A stretch of DNA of 35,071 nt, from assembly GCA_024513425.1 (NCBI GenBank), contig JANEIH010000009.1:1-35071 (forward strand), given 5' to 3'. Positions 17,388 through 26,181 of this stretch are shown here, in pieces; the stretch's first letter is position 1, and each line of letters opens with the position of its first letter. The notes beneath the pieces are model-generated. The model searched no databases. It was not told where the DNA came from and saw only the letters and a program-made list of their open reading frames with translations. The translations under genes and the position numbers were made by a program. Origin of the DNA: Sulfurimonas sp. (GTDB lineage: Bacteria > Campylobacterota > Campylobacteria > Campylobacterales > Sulfurimonadaceae).

Positions 17388-18221
17388 CTATACCTTTAGT
17401 GTAAAGCCTCTGTCAAATGAAGAGTAGTCTTGATAAAATTCGAGGCTTTGAATTTCTGCGTTGTGTAGATAAGAGTGTATTTTATCTTGTTGATCATAAC
17501 CCATCTCACAGCTAAAAAACTTAATCTTTTGCCTTAAGACTTCATCAAGAAGTTGCTGAATGATTTCATCACCGATTTGACCACCAAAAAGGGCATTTTG
17601 TGGTTCAAAAGAGAGGTTTAATCCAAGCTCTTCACCCTCTGCAATATAAGGAGGATTTGATACCAAATAGTCAATTTGCTCATTCAGAGGTTCTAAAAGT
17701 GACCCCTCACGCAACTCTATTTGATTTTGCAAACCAAAGTTTTCAATATTTTTTTGAGCAACCATAAGTGCTTTTTGGGAGATATCAATGGCGATTATCT
17801 TTGCATTTGGAAGATGAAGTGCAAGCATAATAGAGATGATTCCACTACCAACCCCCACTTCGGCTAATCTGATTGCTACCTCTTTATCTTCAATATTTTT
17901 TAAAACTTCATCAATTAAAAGCTCAGTTTCAGGACGCGGAATAAGAGCACCCTCATCTATATAAAACTGTTGTGAATAAAAACTGACACGATTGACGATA
18001 TACTCAAAAGGCTCACCCCTGCTTCTGCGTGCAACCCAGTCAAAAAAAGCATCATCAAGCTCTACTTCACTCTTTTGATTTGTAAGTAGCCATAACTCAT
18101 CTTTATCAAAATAAGTCATCAGAAGCAGTTGTGCCTCACGCACAGCTCTTGGAATCTGAGAGGCTTGTAGCGTCTGCGTTATCTCACGCAATAACGCTTC
18201 GACTATATATTTGCGTCGCAT
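17388..18221 (-). CDS. prmC: Release factor glutamine methyltransferase
   Basis: PrmC methylates the GGQ glutamine of release factors RF1 and RF2. The 277-aa protein has an N-terminal helical domain (ARRSRGEPFEYIVNRVSFYS with the family's PxxYI-type stretch), SAM motif I EVGVGSGIISIMLA and the catalytic NPPY in LVSNPPYIAEGEEL. The start lies inside the last 19 bases of the upstream M48 gene, indicating coupled translation. prfA, its frequent neighbour, is not in the window. Confidence 0.94.
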   Translation of the reverse strand: MRRKYIVEALLREITQTLQASQIPRAVREAQLLLMTYFDKDELWLLTNQKSEVELDDAFFDWVARRSRGEPFEYIVNRVSFYSQQFYIDEGALIPRPETELLIDEVLKNIEDKEVAIRLAEVGVGSGIISIMLALHLPNAKIIAIDISQKALMVAQKNIENFGLQNQIELREGSLLEPLNEQIDYLVSNPPYIAEGEELGLNLSFEPQNALFGGQIGDEIIQQLLDEVLRQKIKFFSCEMGYDQQDKIHSYLHNAEIQSLEFYQDYSSFDRGFTLKV

Positions 18222-19462
18222 TTACCCTCAAGTCCACTCTCATCTATATACCCAATATCCACACCAAGCTCTTTAAGACGCTCAATTACAGGAGGATGAG
18301 TATAGTGAAAGAAGATATAGAGTGGGTGTGAAAGTGGAAAACTTCTGTTTTGTGTAACAAGTTTCCGTAAAGCATTTGCAAGCTCAATCGCTCCGGAAGC
18401 TCCACCAAGTTCACTACCCATTCTATCTGCTTCGTACTCATTGTGTCTGCTGACCACTCCCATAATCGGCATCATGATAAAGCTAAGAACCGGCATAAAA
18501 AGCATTAAGAGTATCATAATAACATACGGCTCTCTTGAGAGTCCCATCTCCATATAGAGTGAGTTGGGTAGATTTCCGAAAATCGCAAACATTGCAAAGA
18601 GCATTCCACTGACTAGAGCTATATTTTTATAGATATCTCCGTGAGCAAAATGTCCAAGTTCATGCCCAAGAACAGCTAAAAGTTCTTTTCTCGAGAGCTT
18701 CTCTAAAAGTGTATCAAAAAGAACTACTCTTTTTGTCTTGCCAAATCCACCAAAATAAGCATTTAGGCGTACATCACGCTTACTTGCATCACTGACAAAC
18801 ACACCTGAACTTATAAAACCCGTTGCATCCATTAGACGCTTTATCTCACCGTTAAGCTCTTCATCTTCAAGTGGTTTAACCTTATCAAAAAATATTGCAC
18901 GAAATGTCGGATAGAGCATATTTATAGCGATAACTACCGCAAATATAAAAAGAGAGCTCCAGAGCCACCACAATGCAACATTTGTCATAATCGCATAGAT
19001 ACCCCATACAACCAAAAAGCCAAAGAGAATCATCGTAATAAAAGATATTGCTGTATCTTTTATCCATTGTCCGAGTGTCGATTTGTTAAAGCCGTACTCT
19101 GTATCAATAACAAACTTTTCATAGTAAGAAAAAGGCAGTGACATAATGAAATTGATAACAACAAAACCCATAACAATTATGATATTTTTCATCACTTCAT
19201 TTTCCAACATAAAAAACTGATACTCCAAGGCTTTGATACCAACACCCATCCACGCAATGAAAAGAAGATAATCTATAAAAGTATTAACAATTGCAAGCTT
19301 CTCTTTTGCAACAGCATAATTACCTGCTTTTAAAAATTCACTTGCTCCTAAGAGAATCGGGGTTTTTCTTTTTGCTATATTGATATAACCGATCTGCATC
19401 ACACTCGTATATATCGAAATAGCGACATAAAGAGTATATATACCTATAATTGTCATTAACAT
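18203..19462 (-). CDS. M48-family membrane zinc metalloprotease (Ste24/CAAX-like)
   Basis: The 419-aa protein has several TM helices in the first 190 residues (CAAX prenyl protease N-terminal domain), then a zinc site HELGH at residues 267-271 (LAVLGHELGHFAHGD) with the third ligand Glu in NEYEADRMGSEL, and more TM helices. Length and arrangement match bacterial Ste24-type M48A proteases, which are implicated in membrane-protein quality control; the true substrate is unknown. An AAGG site precedes ATG. The gene overlaps prmC by 19 bases. Confidence 0.93.
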   Translation of the reverse strand: MLMTIIGIYTLYVAISIYTSVMQIGYINIAKRKTPILLGASEFLKAGNYAVAKEKLAIVNTFIDYLLFIAWMGVGIKALEYQFFMLENEVMKNIIIVMGFVVINFIMSLPFSYYEKFVIDTEYGFNKSTLGQWIKDTAISFITMILFGFLVVWGIYAIMTNVALWWLWSSLFIFAVVIAINMLYPTFRAIFFDKVKPLEDEELNGEIKRLMDATGFISSGVFVSDASKRDVRLNAYFGGFGKTKRVVLFDTLLEKLSRKELLAVLGHELGHFAHGDIYKNIALVSGMLFAMFAIFGNLPNSLYMEMGLSREPYVIMILLMLFMPVLSFIMMPIMGVVSRHNEYEADRMGSELGGASGAIELANALRKLVTQNRSFPLSHPLYIFFHYTHPPVIERLKELGVDIGYIDESGLEGKCDANI

Positions 19463-19485
19463 CTATCTACCTTTTTATTTTATTG

Positions 19486-19510
19486 GCACTGTATGTACGC
19501 CAAACAGTGC
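19486..19510. other. Intergenic hairpin between Dabb and M48 genes
   Basis: The 7-bp arms GCACTGT and ACAGTGC are perfect complements with an 11-base loop. A second possible stem, TTGGC with GCCAA, shares bases with it, so the two pairings exclude each other. It lies in the 65-base gap between two same-strand genes. There is no T-run, so simple termination is not supported. Confidence 0.35.
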
Positions 19511-19527
19511 TGTTTCAAACTTCTCTT

Positions 19528-19830
19528 TTAAATATTGGCTCCACAATAATCTACCACTTTTGACTCTAAGGTTACCTCTTTAATAAGCTCTACTACTTTG
19601 AGGTGTTCTGGATGCACGGCATAGGCCTGTAGCTCTTCTTTAGTCTCAAAAGTCGAATAGAGAGAGAGATCCATGGCTCTCTCGGACTCATTAAAGTTGA
19701 TACCGACCTCCATCGTTTTCAAAACATCTATCTTCTCTTTTAACTGCTCAAGCCTATCTCGAACTTTTGCAATATTTTTTGCTTTGTTTTCCTCTTTGAA
19801 CTGAAACATTACAATATGTACTATCATCAC
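19528..19830 (-). CDS. Dabb (stress-responsive A/B barrel) family protein
   Basis: The 100-aa protein begins IVHIVMFQFKEENK, matches the dimeric alpha/beta-barrel (Dabb) pattern with the conserved central VGINFNESERAMDLSLYSTFETKEELQAYAVHPEHLKVV, and is a typical length. Function in bacteria is not settled. The frame opens with GTG immediately before ATG, so the start is uncertain by one codon; an AAGG-like site lies just upstream. It is divergent from the small membrane gene at 19894 and may be co-transcribed with the M48 gene. Confidence 0.85.
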   Translation of the reverse strand: MMIVHIVMFQFKEENKAKNIAKVRDRLEQLKEKIDVLKTMEVGINFNESERAMDLSLYSTFETKEELQAYAVHPEHLKVVELIKEVTLESKVVDYCGANI

Positions 19831-19881
19831 GCAACCTTAAAAAAATTTCTAAATTTTACCGAGTTTTTCATTATTTTTTGA

Positions 19882-19887
19882 TACTAT
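19882..19887 (+). promoter_or_regulatory. Extended -10 box directly before the small membrane ORF
   Basis: TGATACTAT (TGn plus TACTAT) ends six bases before the ATG at 19894, which would put the transcription start close to the start codon. Confidence 0.35.
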
Positions 19888-19893
19888 AGGGGT

Positions 19894-20091
19894 ATGAAAG
19901 AGTTGTATGGTGTTGGCATTTTATTTTTTTATTTTCTAAAGTGGCCTATCTTTTTAGGTTATATCTACCTACGCCTAAACGGATATAAAGAGAGTTATAT
20001 TCTCGATGCTCTATGGCTCTACTCTCTCTTTTTAATACTCAAAGATTTTTATACTTTTTATAAAAGAAAAAAAGAGAAAAAGTGCTGTTAA
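19894..20091 (+). CDS. Small membrane protein, 65 aa
   Basis: Not recognised. The product has two hydrophobic stretches (about residues 6-27 and 38-54) with a Tyr-rich composition, then a strongly basic tail KRKKEKKCC. It is oriented away from its neighbours and has its own promoter-like sequence. A GGGG lies only one base before ATG, too close to act as a normal ribosome binding site. The reading frame is coherent, but being short it could still be spurious. Confidence 0.5.
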   Translation: MKELYGVGILFFYFLKWPIFLGYIYLRLNGYKESYILDALWLYSLFLILKDFYTFYKRKKEKKCC

Positions 20092-20131
20092 GATTTTAAA
20101 ACTTCGATCTATACTCAGCCATCATTTTCAA

Positions 20132-21019
20132 TTAGTTTGTTAGTAAATCTCGTAAAGATTCCTGTGGGGATTTTCCTTCAAGCGTTGCGTGTACCTCTGT
20201 AGCAATAGGGAGATAGAGACTCTCTTTTTGTGCAATTTCTCGAAGTGCATACGCAGTACCGATACCCTCAGCTACTTCACCAAGCTCACGCAGAATATCC
20301 TCTTGAGAGTCTCCACGGGCAAGTCCTAGTCCTACCCGAAAGTTTCTACTCATTGTTGATGATGCCGTAAGAAAAAGATCTCCTGCACCACTAAGTCCTA
20401 AAAAGGTATCTTTTTTTGCTCCATAGACAGCACCAAAACGCTTCATCTCTACAAGCCCACGCGAAATAAGTGCAGCTGCGGCATTGTTTCCAAGCTCAAG
20501 TCCTGAACAGATTCCAGCGGCAATGGCAATGACATTTTTATAAGCCCCTGAGATCTCTGCACCAACAACATCACTAGATATGTATGTTTTGATAAATAGA
20601 GGAAAAAACTTTGTAAACTCTTCTGCAAGCTTCTCATTGGTAGAACTTATAACTAGAGCCGTAGGGAGTGACTGCATCACTTCTGCGGCAAATGACGGTC
20701 CTGAGAGAAAAGCGATATTTTCATCTGGAACATATCGACTATAGATCTCATTTAAAAATCTGCTGGTTTTTGCCTCTATTCCTTTGGATGCAACAAGAAT
20801 TTTTTGATTGCTAAAGACAAAGTTTTCCTCCAACCAAGATGCAATCTGCTGTGCAGGTACCGTAATAACAAGATATTCGCACTTAAGAATCTCTTCCAAT
20901 GAGACAAAATTCTTTATATCTCTTGGTGTTCGAGAATTAATAACAACATCACTCTTTCGTGAGAGTGCAAATGCAAGTGCACTTCCCCATTTACCAGCTC
21001 CAATGACTCCAATTAACAT
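20132..21019 (-). CDS. gpsA: Glycerol-3-phosphate dehydrogenase [NAD(P)+]
   Basis: GpsA reduces dihydroxyacetone phosphate to sn-glycerol-3-phosphate for phospholipid synthesis. The 295-aa enzyme has the Rossmann GAGKWGSALAFALSR, the FLSGPSFAAEV segment and the catalytic lysine in ISGAYKNVIAIAAGIC, then TFLGLSGAGDLFLTASS. The start is constrained because the Rossmann loop begins at residue 7; it lies 29 bases inside the end of the upstream TrkA-like gene, so the two are strongly coupled. It is the last gene of the gatB operon. Confidence 0.95.
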   Translation of the reverse strand: MLIGVIGAGKWGSALAFALSRKSDVVINSRTPRDIKNFVSLEEILKCEYLVITVPAQQIASWLEENFVFSNQKILVASKGIEAKTSRFLNEIYSRYVPDENIAFLSGPSFAAEVMQSLPTALVISSTNEKLAEEFTKFFPLFIKTYISSDVVGAEISGAYKNVIAIAAGICSGLELGNNAAAALISRGLVEMKRFGAVYGAKKDTFLGLSGAGDLFLTASSTMSRNFRVGLGLARGDSQEDILRELGEVAEGIGTAYALREIAQKESLYLPIATEVHATLEGKSPQESLRDLLTN

Positions 21020-21710
21020 ATCGTTTACTCCCTATTCTCTTTTCAAATTCAGCGATATCGGCTTCATATCCCACGATAATCAATATATCGCCCTCCTGAA
21101 TAATATGATTTTTAGCTTTTGAAGAGTAAATAAACTCACTTTTCATATCTTTATGCATAACCGATAGCACTATAATACCATTATAACGCGTCCAATCAAC
21201 ACTTGTTAATTGCTCATTTTTAAAATGGCTCTCTTTATCAATCTTAATCTGTGCTATTTTCAACTCACTCTCTTCATATAAAATACTATGTAAAATTTTA
21301 CTTGATATTGGCTTTTCAAGCATATTTGTAATAATATCTGATGTTGTTTCCACAATGGCAATCACCTTGTTGGCACCTGCCATTTTGAGCTTGTTGGCAT
21401 TCTCATTATTTGAAGCTAGTGCAATAATTTTCAGATTTTTAAAATTTGCACGCAAGGAGATGGTTAAAAAGATATTTTGAGCATTCTCTTCAAGCAGACA
21501 AAATGCCATAGAGTTCTCTATATCTACCTCTTTATGAACCTCAAGCCACTCATCACTCAGATCAAAAACCTCAACACGACCACCACTTTTTTCCACATCT
21601 TCTTCATGTAGAGAGTATATTTTCACACATTTATACCTGTCAACAACATTTGCTACAATCTCATGTGCATATTTGTTGTACCCAAAAACCAGTGCTGTTG
21701 TCTTAGTCAT
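20991..21710 (-). CDS. TrkA-N/TrkA-C (RCK) domain protein
   Basis: The 239-aa soluble protein (track ORF trimmed to ATG at 21710, which has a GGTTAGAG site upstream) has an RCK/TrkA-N domain at about residues 1-130 (LVFGYNKYAHEIV in place of a canonical GxGxxG) and a TrkA-C domain at the C-terminus (IIQEGDILIIVGYEADIAEFEKR). Such proteins bind nucleotide or ions and gate K+ channels or transporters. It overlaps the end of the voltage-sensor channel gene by eight bases, so it may be that channel's regulator. The dinucleotide-binding loop looks degenerate. Confidence 0.85.
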   Translation of the reverse strand: MTKTTALVFGYNKYAHEIVANVVDRYKCVKIYSLHEEDVEKSGGRVEVFDLSDEWLEVHKEVDIENSMAFCLLEENAQNIFLTISLRANFKNLKIIALASNNENANKLKMAGANKVIAIVETTSDIITNMLEKPISSKILHSILYEESELKIAQIKIDKESHFKNEQLTSVDWTRYNGIIVLSVMHKDMKSEFIYSSKAKNHIIQEGDILIIVGYEADIAEFEKRIGSKRYVNWSHWSW

Positions 21711-23265
21711 CTCTAACCCTTGTACGCAGATATTTTTCAAATTCTAAAATCAAAATCTCATATCCGACAACTAAAAGATAATCCCCTGCTTCAAGCAGTG
21801 TAGTATCAATAGGATTGAAAAAGAATCGGTCATTATTATATTTATTGATTCCTAAAAGAACAATCTGAAAATCTTTATTTCCAAGATCACCAACTGTTGG
21901 AAAATTATCGACAATATGCTGCGTGATACTAAGCTCATCAATCTTTACATCAAGATTTTCACTACGCAGTTCATGAATTACCTCAAAAGCAACAGGCTTA
22001 CCGACAATCTCCTTTGTAATAAGCCCTACAAGCTCCTGAGGATAGACGATTTTATCTATCCCTGCAAAATCAAGTTTCTTACGATTTGTATCACTCATAA
22101 GCAAAGAGAGAATAAAGACATCTTTATTGATAGAGCGGATTGTAAGTGCAGCATATACATTTTCAATATCATCCTCACGCAGACACAAAACTGCTTTGAT
22201 CTGTCTATCTATATCGATATTGAGCTTTTCATAGCTCTCTACTCTTCCTGGATTGTAATGAAGTGCTGTATAACCATCTTTTTTTGCCATCTCAATACGA
22301 CCTTGATCATCATCCATAATAATGATTGAGCTATCTTTTATAGAGAGTTTTTTTGCAACCTCACGCGAGATCTTTTCATATCCGCAGATAAGATAAAAAC
22401 GCTTGAGCTTTGAGACATCTTCAATAGTTTTCATCTCTCGAATCTCATCAAGTTTTTCTGTAAATGCAGAGACAAAGAGTGATGTTGTAAATGCCAAAAC
22501 AGCCATACCGGCAACAATGACCAAAATAGCAACAAATCTACCTTCTGCCGTAACAGGGGTAATATCTCCATACCCGACAGTTGAGATGGTAACGATCGAC
22601 CAATAAAAAGCTTGAAAAAGAGTATTTACAGAAGATGCCGGATTATTTGCTTCCATCACGTAGATAAGCACCGAAGAGACAAAAATTACAACCGAAGCAA
22701 AAATTCCAAGTGTTAAAAATTCAAACTTTTTCGCAGCAAGAACAGAAGAGAGCGTCTGAAAACTTTTTGCATATCGAAAGAGTTTAAAAACACGAAAGAG
22801 GATGAAAATTCGAAGAAGTCGCAACTGATGAAAGAAAGGTAGTATCGCCAATAAGTCAATAATTGCTTTTGGCGATATCATATAGTTTAGTTTTACTTTT
22901 AAGATCTGCTTAAAAGCCTTTGCAAGATTAACCTCTCGATGTAAAAAAGTATCATGTTCTGCGTGAGTTACAATAATCTTACTAACACTGCTATTCACCC
23001 ATAACCGTAACATATACTCAACAAAAAATATAAAAGAGATGATATAGTTACTAAAGAACATAAGGTAGTCGTTCACATGGAACTTTACCTCGCGTATAAG
23101 GACACTTACACTGATAAAGATAAGTGTAATCATAAAAATATCTATATATTTTTTATACCTGTTTTTATCATCTTCTAAAATACTATAAAAAAAATGCTTA
23201 GACTTCTGATACGATTTTGATGCATCTAAATAATAAGCAAACTCAAGTATCTGGTGTTTTAGCAT
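21703..23265 (-). CDS. Voltage-sensor K+ channel with RCK/TrkA domains
   Basis: The 520-aa protein has six TM helices. S4 (about 148-164) carries regularly spaced arginines and a lysine (LRLLRIFILFRVFKLFR), as in voltage-gated channels. The pore has the K+ filter TVGYGD at 229-234. After S6 comes an RCK domain from about 289 (YLICGYEKISREVAKKL) and a TrkA-C domain at the end (LEAGDYLLVVGYEILILEFEKYL). It is a plasma-membrane potassium channel gated by voltage and probably by a ligand. gatB lies five bases upstream and the second RCK gene overlaps its 3' end. Confidence 0.93.
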   Translation of the reverse strand: MLKHQILEFAYYLDASKSYQKSKHFFYSILEDDKNRYKKYIDIFMITLIFISVSVLIREVKFHVNDYLMFFSNYIISFIFFVEYMLRLWVNSSVSKIIVTHAEHDTFLHREVNLAKAFKQILKVKLNYMISPKAIIDLLAILPFFHQLRLLRIFILFRVFKLFRYAKSFQTLSSVLAAKKFEFLTLGIFASVVIFVSSVLIYVMEANNPASSVNTLFQAFYWSIVTISTVGYGDITPVTAEGRFVAILVIVAGMAVLAFTTSLFVSAFTEKLDEIREMKTIEDVSKLKRFYLICGYEKISREVAKKLSIKDSSIIIMDDDQGRIEMAKKDGYTALHYNPGRVESYEKLNIDIDRQIKAVLCLREDDIENVYAALTIRSINKDVFILSLLMSDTNRKKLDFAGIDKIVYPQELVGLITKEIVGKPVAFEVIHELRSENLDVKIDELSITQHIVDNFPTVGDLGNKDFQIVLLGINKYNNDRFFFNPIDTTLLEAGDYLLVVGYEILILEFEKYLRTRVRDD

Positions 23266-23270
23266 GATGC

Positions 23271-24701
23271 TTAACCTAGCTTAGCTTTGAGTATTTCGTT
23301 TACGGCTTGCGGATTTGCACTTCCTTTTGAAGCTTTCATAACCTGCCCGACAAAGAATCCAAAAAGTTTCTCTTTTCCAGCTCTATACTGCTCTACTTTG
23401 TCTTGATTTGCGTTAACTATCTCATCACACATCGCCTCAATAGCACCGGTATCTGTAACCTGTTTCAATCCTAGTCTATCAATGGCATCATCAACACTAA
23501 CCGATATATTTTCCATTAGATAATCAAGAACCTCTTTGGCAGCTTTTCCGGATATTGTCTTATCATCAATACGCTTTACCAAAAAACCAAGCTTTTTCGC
23601 ATCTACCGGGGAATTTATGATATTAACATCACCTTTAAGGCGAGCTTGCAGCTCAACTGTAAGCCATGTGGTGGCAGTTTTTGCACTTACGCCATCTTCC
23701 TCCATCATGGTCTCAAAAAAGTTTGCCATCTCTACGGACGATGTAATAACAGAAGCGTTATATTGATTCATACCATATTCAGATACAAAACGCTCTTTTT
23801 TTGCATCTGGAAGCTCTGGAATTTTTGTATATTTTTCAATCATTTCATCAGTAACTTCACATTTAAGAAGATCAGGTTCTGGAAAGTATCTATAATCGGC
23901 AGCTTCCTCTTTTCCACGCATAGAGCGAGTCTCTTGTTTTACCTGATCAAAAAGACGCGTCTCTTGGACTATCTCTTCATCATAGGTACCATCTTCCCAT
24001 GCTTCAACTTGACGAGAGACCTCTACTTCTATTGCTTTTTGAATAAACTTAAAAGAGTTGATGTTTTTAATCTCAACGCGGGTATAGAGCTTCTCATCAC
24101 CTTTTGGACGAATTGAGACATTTACATCAACACGGAAACTTCCTTCTTGCATATTTGCATCACCAATGTCAATATAGCGGATAATAGAGTGCAACTTTTT
24201 CAGATAGAGAATTACCTCTTCTGCACTTCTCAAATCTGGCTCACTTACAATCTCTAAAAGTGGTGTTCCTGCACGATTTAAGTCAACCTTTGAGATATCA
24301 CCATCATGAATATTTTTACCGGCATCGGCTTCAATATGTGCACGATTTACACGAATAGTCTTGTTTGAACCATCTTCAAAATCAATTTGAAGTTTTCCAT
24401 GTTCTACTATTGGCATATAGAGTTGTGTTATCTGATATGCAGATGGGGAATCTGGGTAGAAGTATGACTTTCTGTCAAAATATGAAACTCTGTTGATCGT
24501 AGCATCTAAAGCCGTTCCAAGCATAATAGATTTATGCACAACTTCTTTATTAAGCACTGGAAGTGCACCTGGTAGTGCCAGGCATGTAGGGCAGGTATTT
24601 GTATTTTGTTTATGATTAAAACTCGTGGGACACGAGCAAAAAAGTTTTGTTTTTGTATTGAGTTGAACATGGACCTCAAGCCCTATTACGACTGCAAACA
24701 T
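23271..24701 (-). CDS. gatB: Aspartyl/glutamyl-tRNA(Asn/Gln) amidotransferase subunit B
   Basis: GatB, with GatA and GatC, converts misacylated Glu-tRNA(Gln) and Asp-tRNA(Asn) to Gln- and Asn-tRNA. The 476-aa protein has the N-terminal [16 protein letters not shown], the zinc-site cysteines in CSCPTSF and [20 protein letters not shown] and the C-terminal GatB/YqeY helical domain. An AAGGA ribosome binding site precedes the ATG. A long AT-rich palindrome occupies the leader just upstream. It is the first gene of gatB-channel-RCK-gpsA. Confidence 0.96.
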   Translation of the reverse strand: MFAVVIGLEVHVQLNTKTKLFCSCPTSFNHKQNTNTCPTCLALPGALPVLNKEVVHKSIMLGTALDATINRVSYFDRKSYFYPDSPSAYQITQLYMPIVEHGKLQIDFEDGSNKTIRVNRAHIEADAGKNIHDGDISKVDLNRAGTPLLEIVSEPDLRSAEEVILYLKKLHSIIRYIDIGDANMQEGSFRVDVNVSIRPKGDEKLYTRVEIKNINSFKFIQKAIEVEVSRQVEAWEDGTYDEEIVQETRLFDQVKQETRSMRGKEEAADYRYFPEPDLLKCEVTDEMIEKYTKIPELPDAKKERFVSEYGMNQYNASVITSSVEMANFFETMMEEDGVSAKTATTWLTVELQARLKGDVNIINSPVDAKKLGFLVKRIDDKTISGKAAKEVLDYLMENISVSVDDAIDRLGLKQVTDTGAIEAMCDEIVNANQDKVEQYRAGKEKLFGFFVGQVMKASKGSANPQAVNEILKAKLG

Positions 24702-24709
24702 AGTTTTCC

Positions 24710-24746
24710 TTAGATAAAATAGATTAAATTTATCTATTTTATCTAA
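24710..24746. repeat. 15-bp-arm palindrome in the gatB leader
   Basis: The arms TTAGATAAAATAGAT and ATCTATTTTATCTAA are perfect complements around a seven-base centre. The element lies eight bases before the gatB ATG, adjacent to its ribosome binding site. On the minus strand the arm also contains a TAAAAT that could be a -10. It could be an operator or an mRNA hairpin. It is not followed by a T-run in the gatB direction. Confidence 0.6.
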
Positions 24747-24805
24747 TAAATGCTTTAAAATATGTTATTTTCAGAAAAAAAGAATTTAAAAGCAATAAGA
24801 GCATA

Positions 24806-24829
24806 AGGGGAGTTTTTTAATGCTCCCCT
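24806..24829 (-). terminator. Candidate terminator overlapping the atpB stop
   Basis: AGGGGAG and CTCCCCT pair over seven GC-rich bases around a ten-base loop containing the atpB stop codon. Downstream sequence on the minus strand is only moderately T-rich (TATGCTCTTATTGCTTTT). Confidence 0.5.
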
Positions 24830-25491
24830 ACGATGACTGCACCGGCAAGATAAACATAAGTAAGTATCATAAAGATAAATGCCTGTAAGAATGCACCAAA
24901 TGTCAAAAGAGCAAATGGGATTAATGGCATCACCCATGGAACAAGCATTAAGATTACTGCCAAGAACATATCATCACCTTTGATATTACCAAAAAGACGG
25001 AAACTAAGAGAAACAATGCGTGAAAAGTGTGAAACAATTTCAACAGGGAACATAAGCCATGCCAACCACCATACAGGCCCAGAAAAGTGTTTAAAATAGT
25101 TGATAATGCCATGTGTTTTGATACCGACAAAGTTATAATAAACAAACACAGAAAGTGCTAAAGTAAGTGTCATATTTAAGTTTGAAGATGGTGCTTCAAA
25201 ACCTGGAACAATACCGATTAAGTTTGCAATACCGACAAAAAGCCCGATTGTTGCGACTAATGCGAGGTATTTAGGGGCGTGTAGCTTACCCATTACATCT
25301 ATACCCATCTGTAAAACACCGTTAATATATGCTTCCATCAAATTTTGTGTACCTTTTGGCACAAGTTGTAAGTTTGACATAGCAACCCTTGCCAATACTA
25401 TTGCAATTAATGCTGCTAGAACCATATGTGTCAAAAAAAGAAAATCATGATTTTCTGAAATCAGTCCGAAAAAAGTAAATATTTCACCCAT
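24817..25491 (-). CDS. atpB: ATP synthase F0 subunit a
   Basis: Subunit a forms the proton half-channels next to the c-ring. The 224-aa protein has about five TM helices; the essential arginine lies in [16 protein letters not shown], the usual epsilonproteobacterial form, and the last helix region [22 protein letters not shown] is typical. It has an AAGGGAG ribosome binding site and its own -10. It stands alone here, away from the other F1F0 genes, as is common in Campylobacterota. Confidence 0.94.
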   Translation of the reverse strand: MGEIFTFFGLISENHDFLFLTHMVLAALIAIVLARVAMSNLQLVPKGTQNLMEAYINGVLQMGIDVMGKLHAPKYLALVATIGLFVGIANLIGIVPGFEAPSSNLNMTLTLALSVFVYYNFVGIKTHGIINYFKHFSGPVWWLAWLMFPVEIVSHFSRIVSLSFRLFGNIKGDDMFLAVILMLVPWVMPLIPFALLTFGAFLQAFIFMILTYVYLAGAVIVGEH

Positions 25492-25523
25492 GAACTTGCT
25501 CCCTTGTCTTTAAAAATTACGGA

Positions 25524-25529
25524 ATTATA
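25524..25529 (-). promoter_or_regulatory. -10 box for atpB
   Basis: Minus-strand TATAAT about 33 bases before the atpB start. It lies back to back with the -10 of the divergent DUF3365 gene. Confidence 0.45.
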
Positions 25530-25562
25530 TTTAAAATTGCATTAAAACATTATAAGTTTTGC

Positions 25563-25568
25563 TATAAT
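25563..25568 (+). promoter_or_regulatory. -10 box for the DUF3365 gene
   Basis: TATAAT 33 bases before the ATG at 25602, followed by a GGAG ribosome binding site. Confidence 0.45.
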
Positions 25569-25601
25569 TAGTAATAAAAATCAGAGAGTTGGAGAAAGAG
25601 T

Positions 25602-26156
25602 ATGAAGCTAATAAAGTCTATCGCATTAGTGAGTTTAACAACATCGCTACTTATTGCTCAAGGGCAAAGTATAGTAGACATAGGAGAGCAAAGTTCAAAA
25701 CTTCTGTTAAAGACACTTGGGTCTAGTATGAAAAAAAATATGAAAGCCGGCGGTCCAATGAAGGCTTTGGATTTTTGTTCACAAGAAGCTTACACTCTGA
25801 CAGAGAAAGTAAACAAAAAGCTTCCAAAAGGTGTTACGGTAAAGCGTATCAGTATAAAGTACAGAAATCCGGCAAACAAACCTGAAGCAGATGAAGTAGC
25901 TGTTTTAAAAGCACTTGCAAAATTAAAAAGTGCCAATGTCATTCTGCCTCAACAGATAATCCAAAAAATAGATACAGATAGCTACAAATACTACAAACCT
26001 TTGACTATCAACAAAAAAGTATGTATGAAATGTCATGGTAATATTCAAAATGTTGCATTAAAACATGCGATTAAAGAGCGTTACCCAGCAGACAAAGCAA
26101 CACACTATAAAATGGGTGACCTGCGTGGAGCTATTGTAGTTACTATTAAAAAATAA
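25602..26156 (+). CDS. Periplasmic monohaem DUF3365 (Tll0287-like) protein
   Basis: The 184-aa protein has a signal peptide (IKSIALVSLTTSLLIAQG), a DUF3365/Tll0287-like domain (KAGGPMKALDFCSQEA, VKRISIKYRNPANKP) and one c-type haem site CMKCHG at about residues 141-146. These proteins are thought to be haem or redox sensors or small electron carriers in the periplasm; the partner is unknown. It is transcribed alone and ends at a strong terminator shared with rny. Confidence 0.88.
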   Translation: MKLIKSIALVSLTTSLLIAQGQSIVDIGEQSSKLLLKTLGSSMKKNMKAGGPMKALDFCSQEAYTLTEKVNKKLPKGVTVKRISIKYRNPANKPEADEVAVLKALAKLKSANVILPQQIIQKIDTDSYKYYKPLTINKKVCMKCHGNIQNVALKHAIKERYPADKATHYKMGDLRGAIVVTIKK

Positions 26157-26159
26157 GCC

Positions 26160-26181
26160 AAACGAGGAAAACTCCTCGTTT
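26160..26181. terminator. Bidirectional terminator between DUF3365 gene and rny
   Basis: AAACGAGGA and TCCTCGTTT form a perfect 9-bp stem with a four-base loop. T-runs lie on both sides in the respective directions. The two genes are convergent, and the repeat overlaps the rny stop codon. Confidence 0.8.

Noticed and set aside
21916-22329. 137-aa plus-strand ORF inside the K+ channel gene
   Set aside because: Antisense to a clear channel/RCK coding region; composition reflects the reverse frame.
23646-24116. 156-aa plus-strand ORF inside gatB
   Set aside because: Antisense shadow of gatB with no domain or ribosome binding site.
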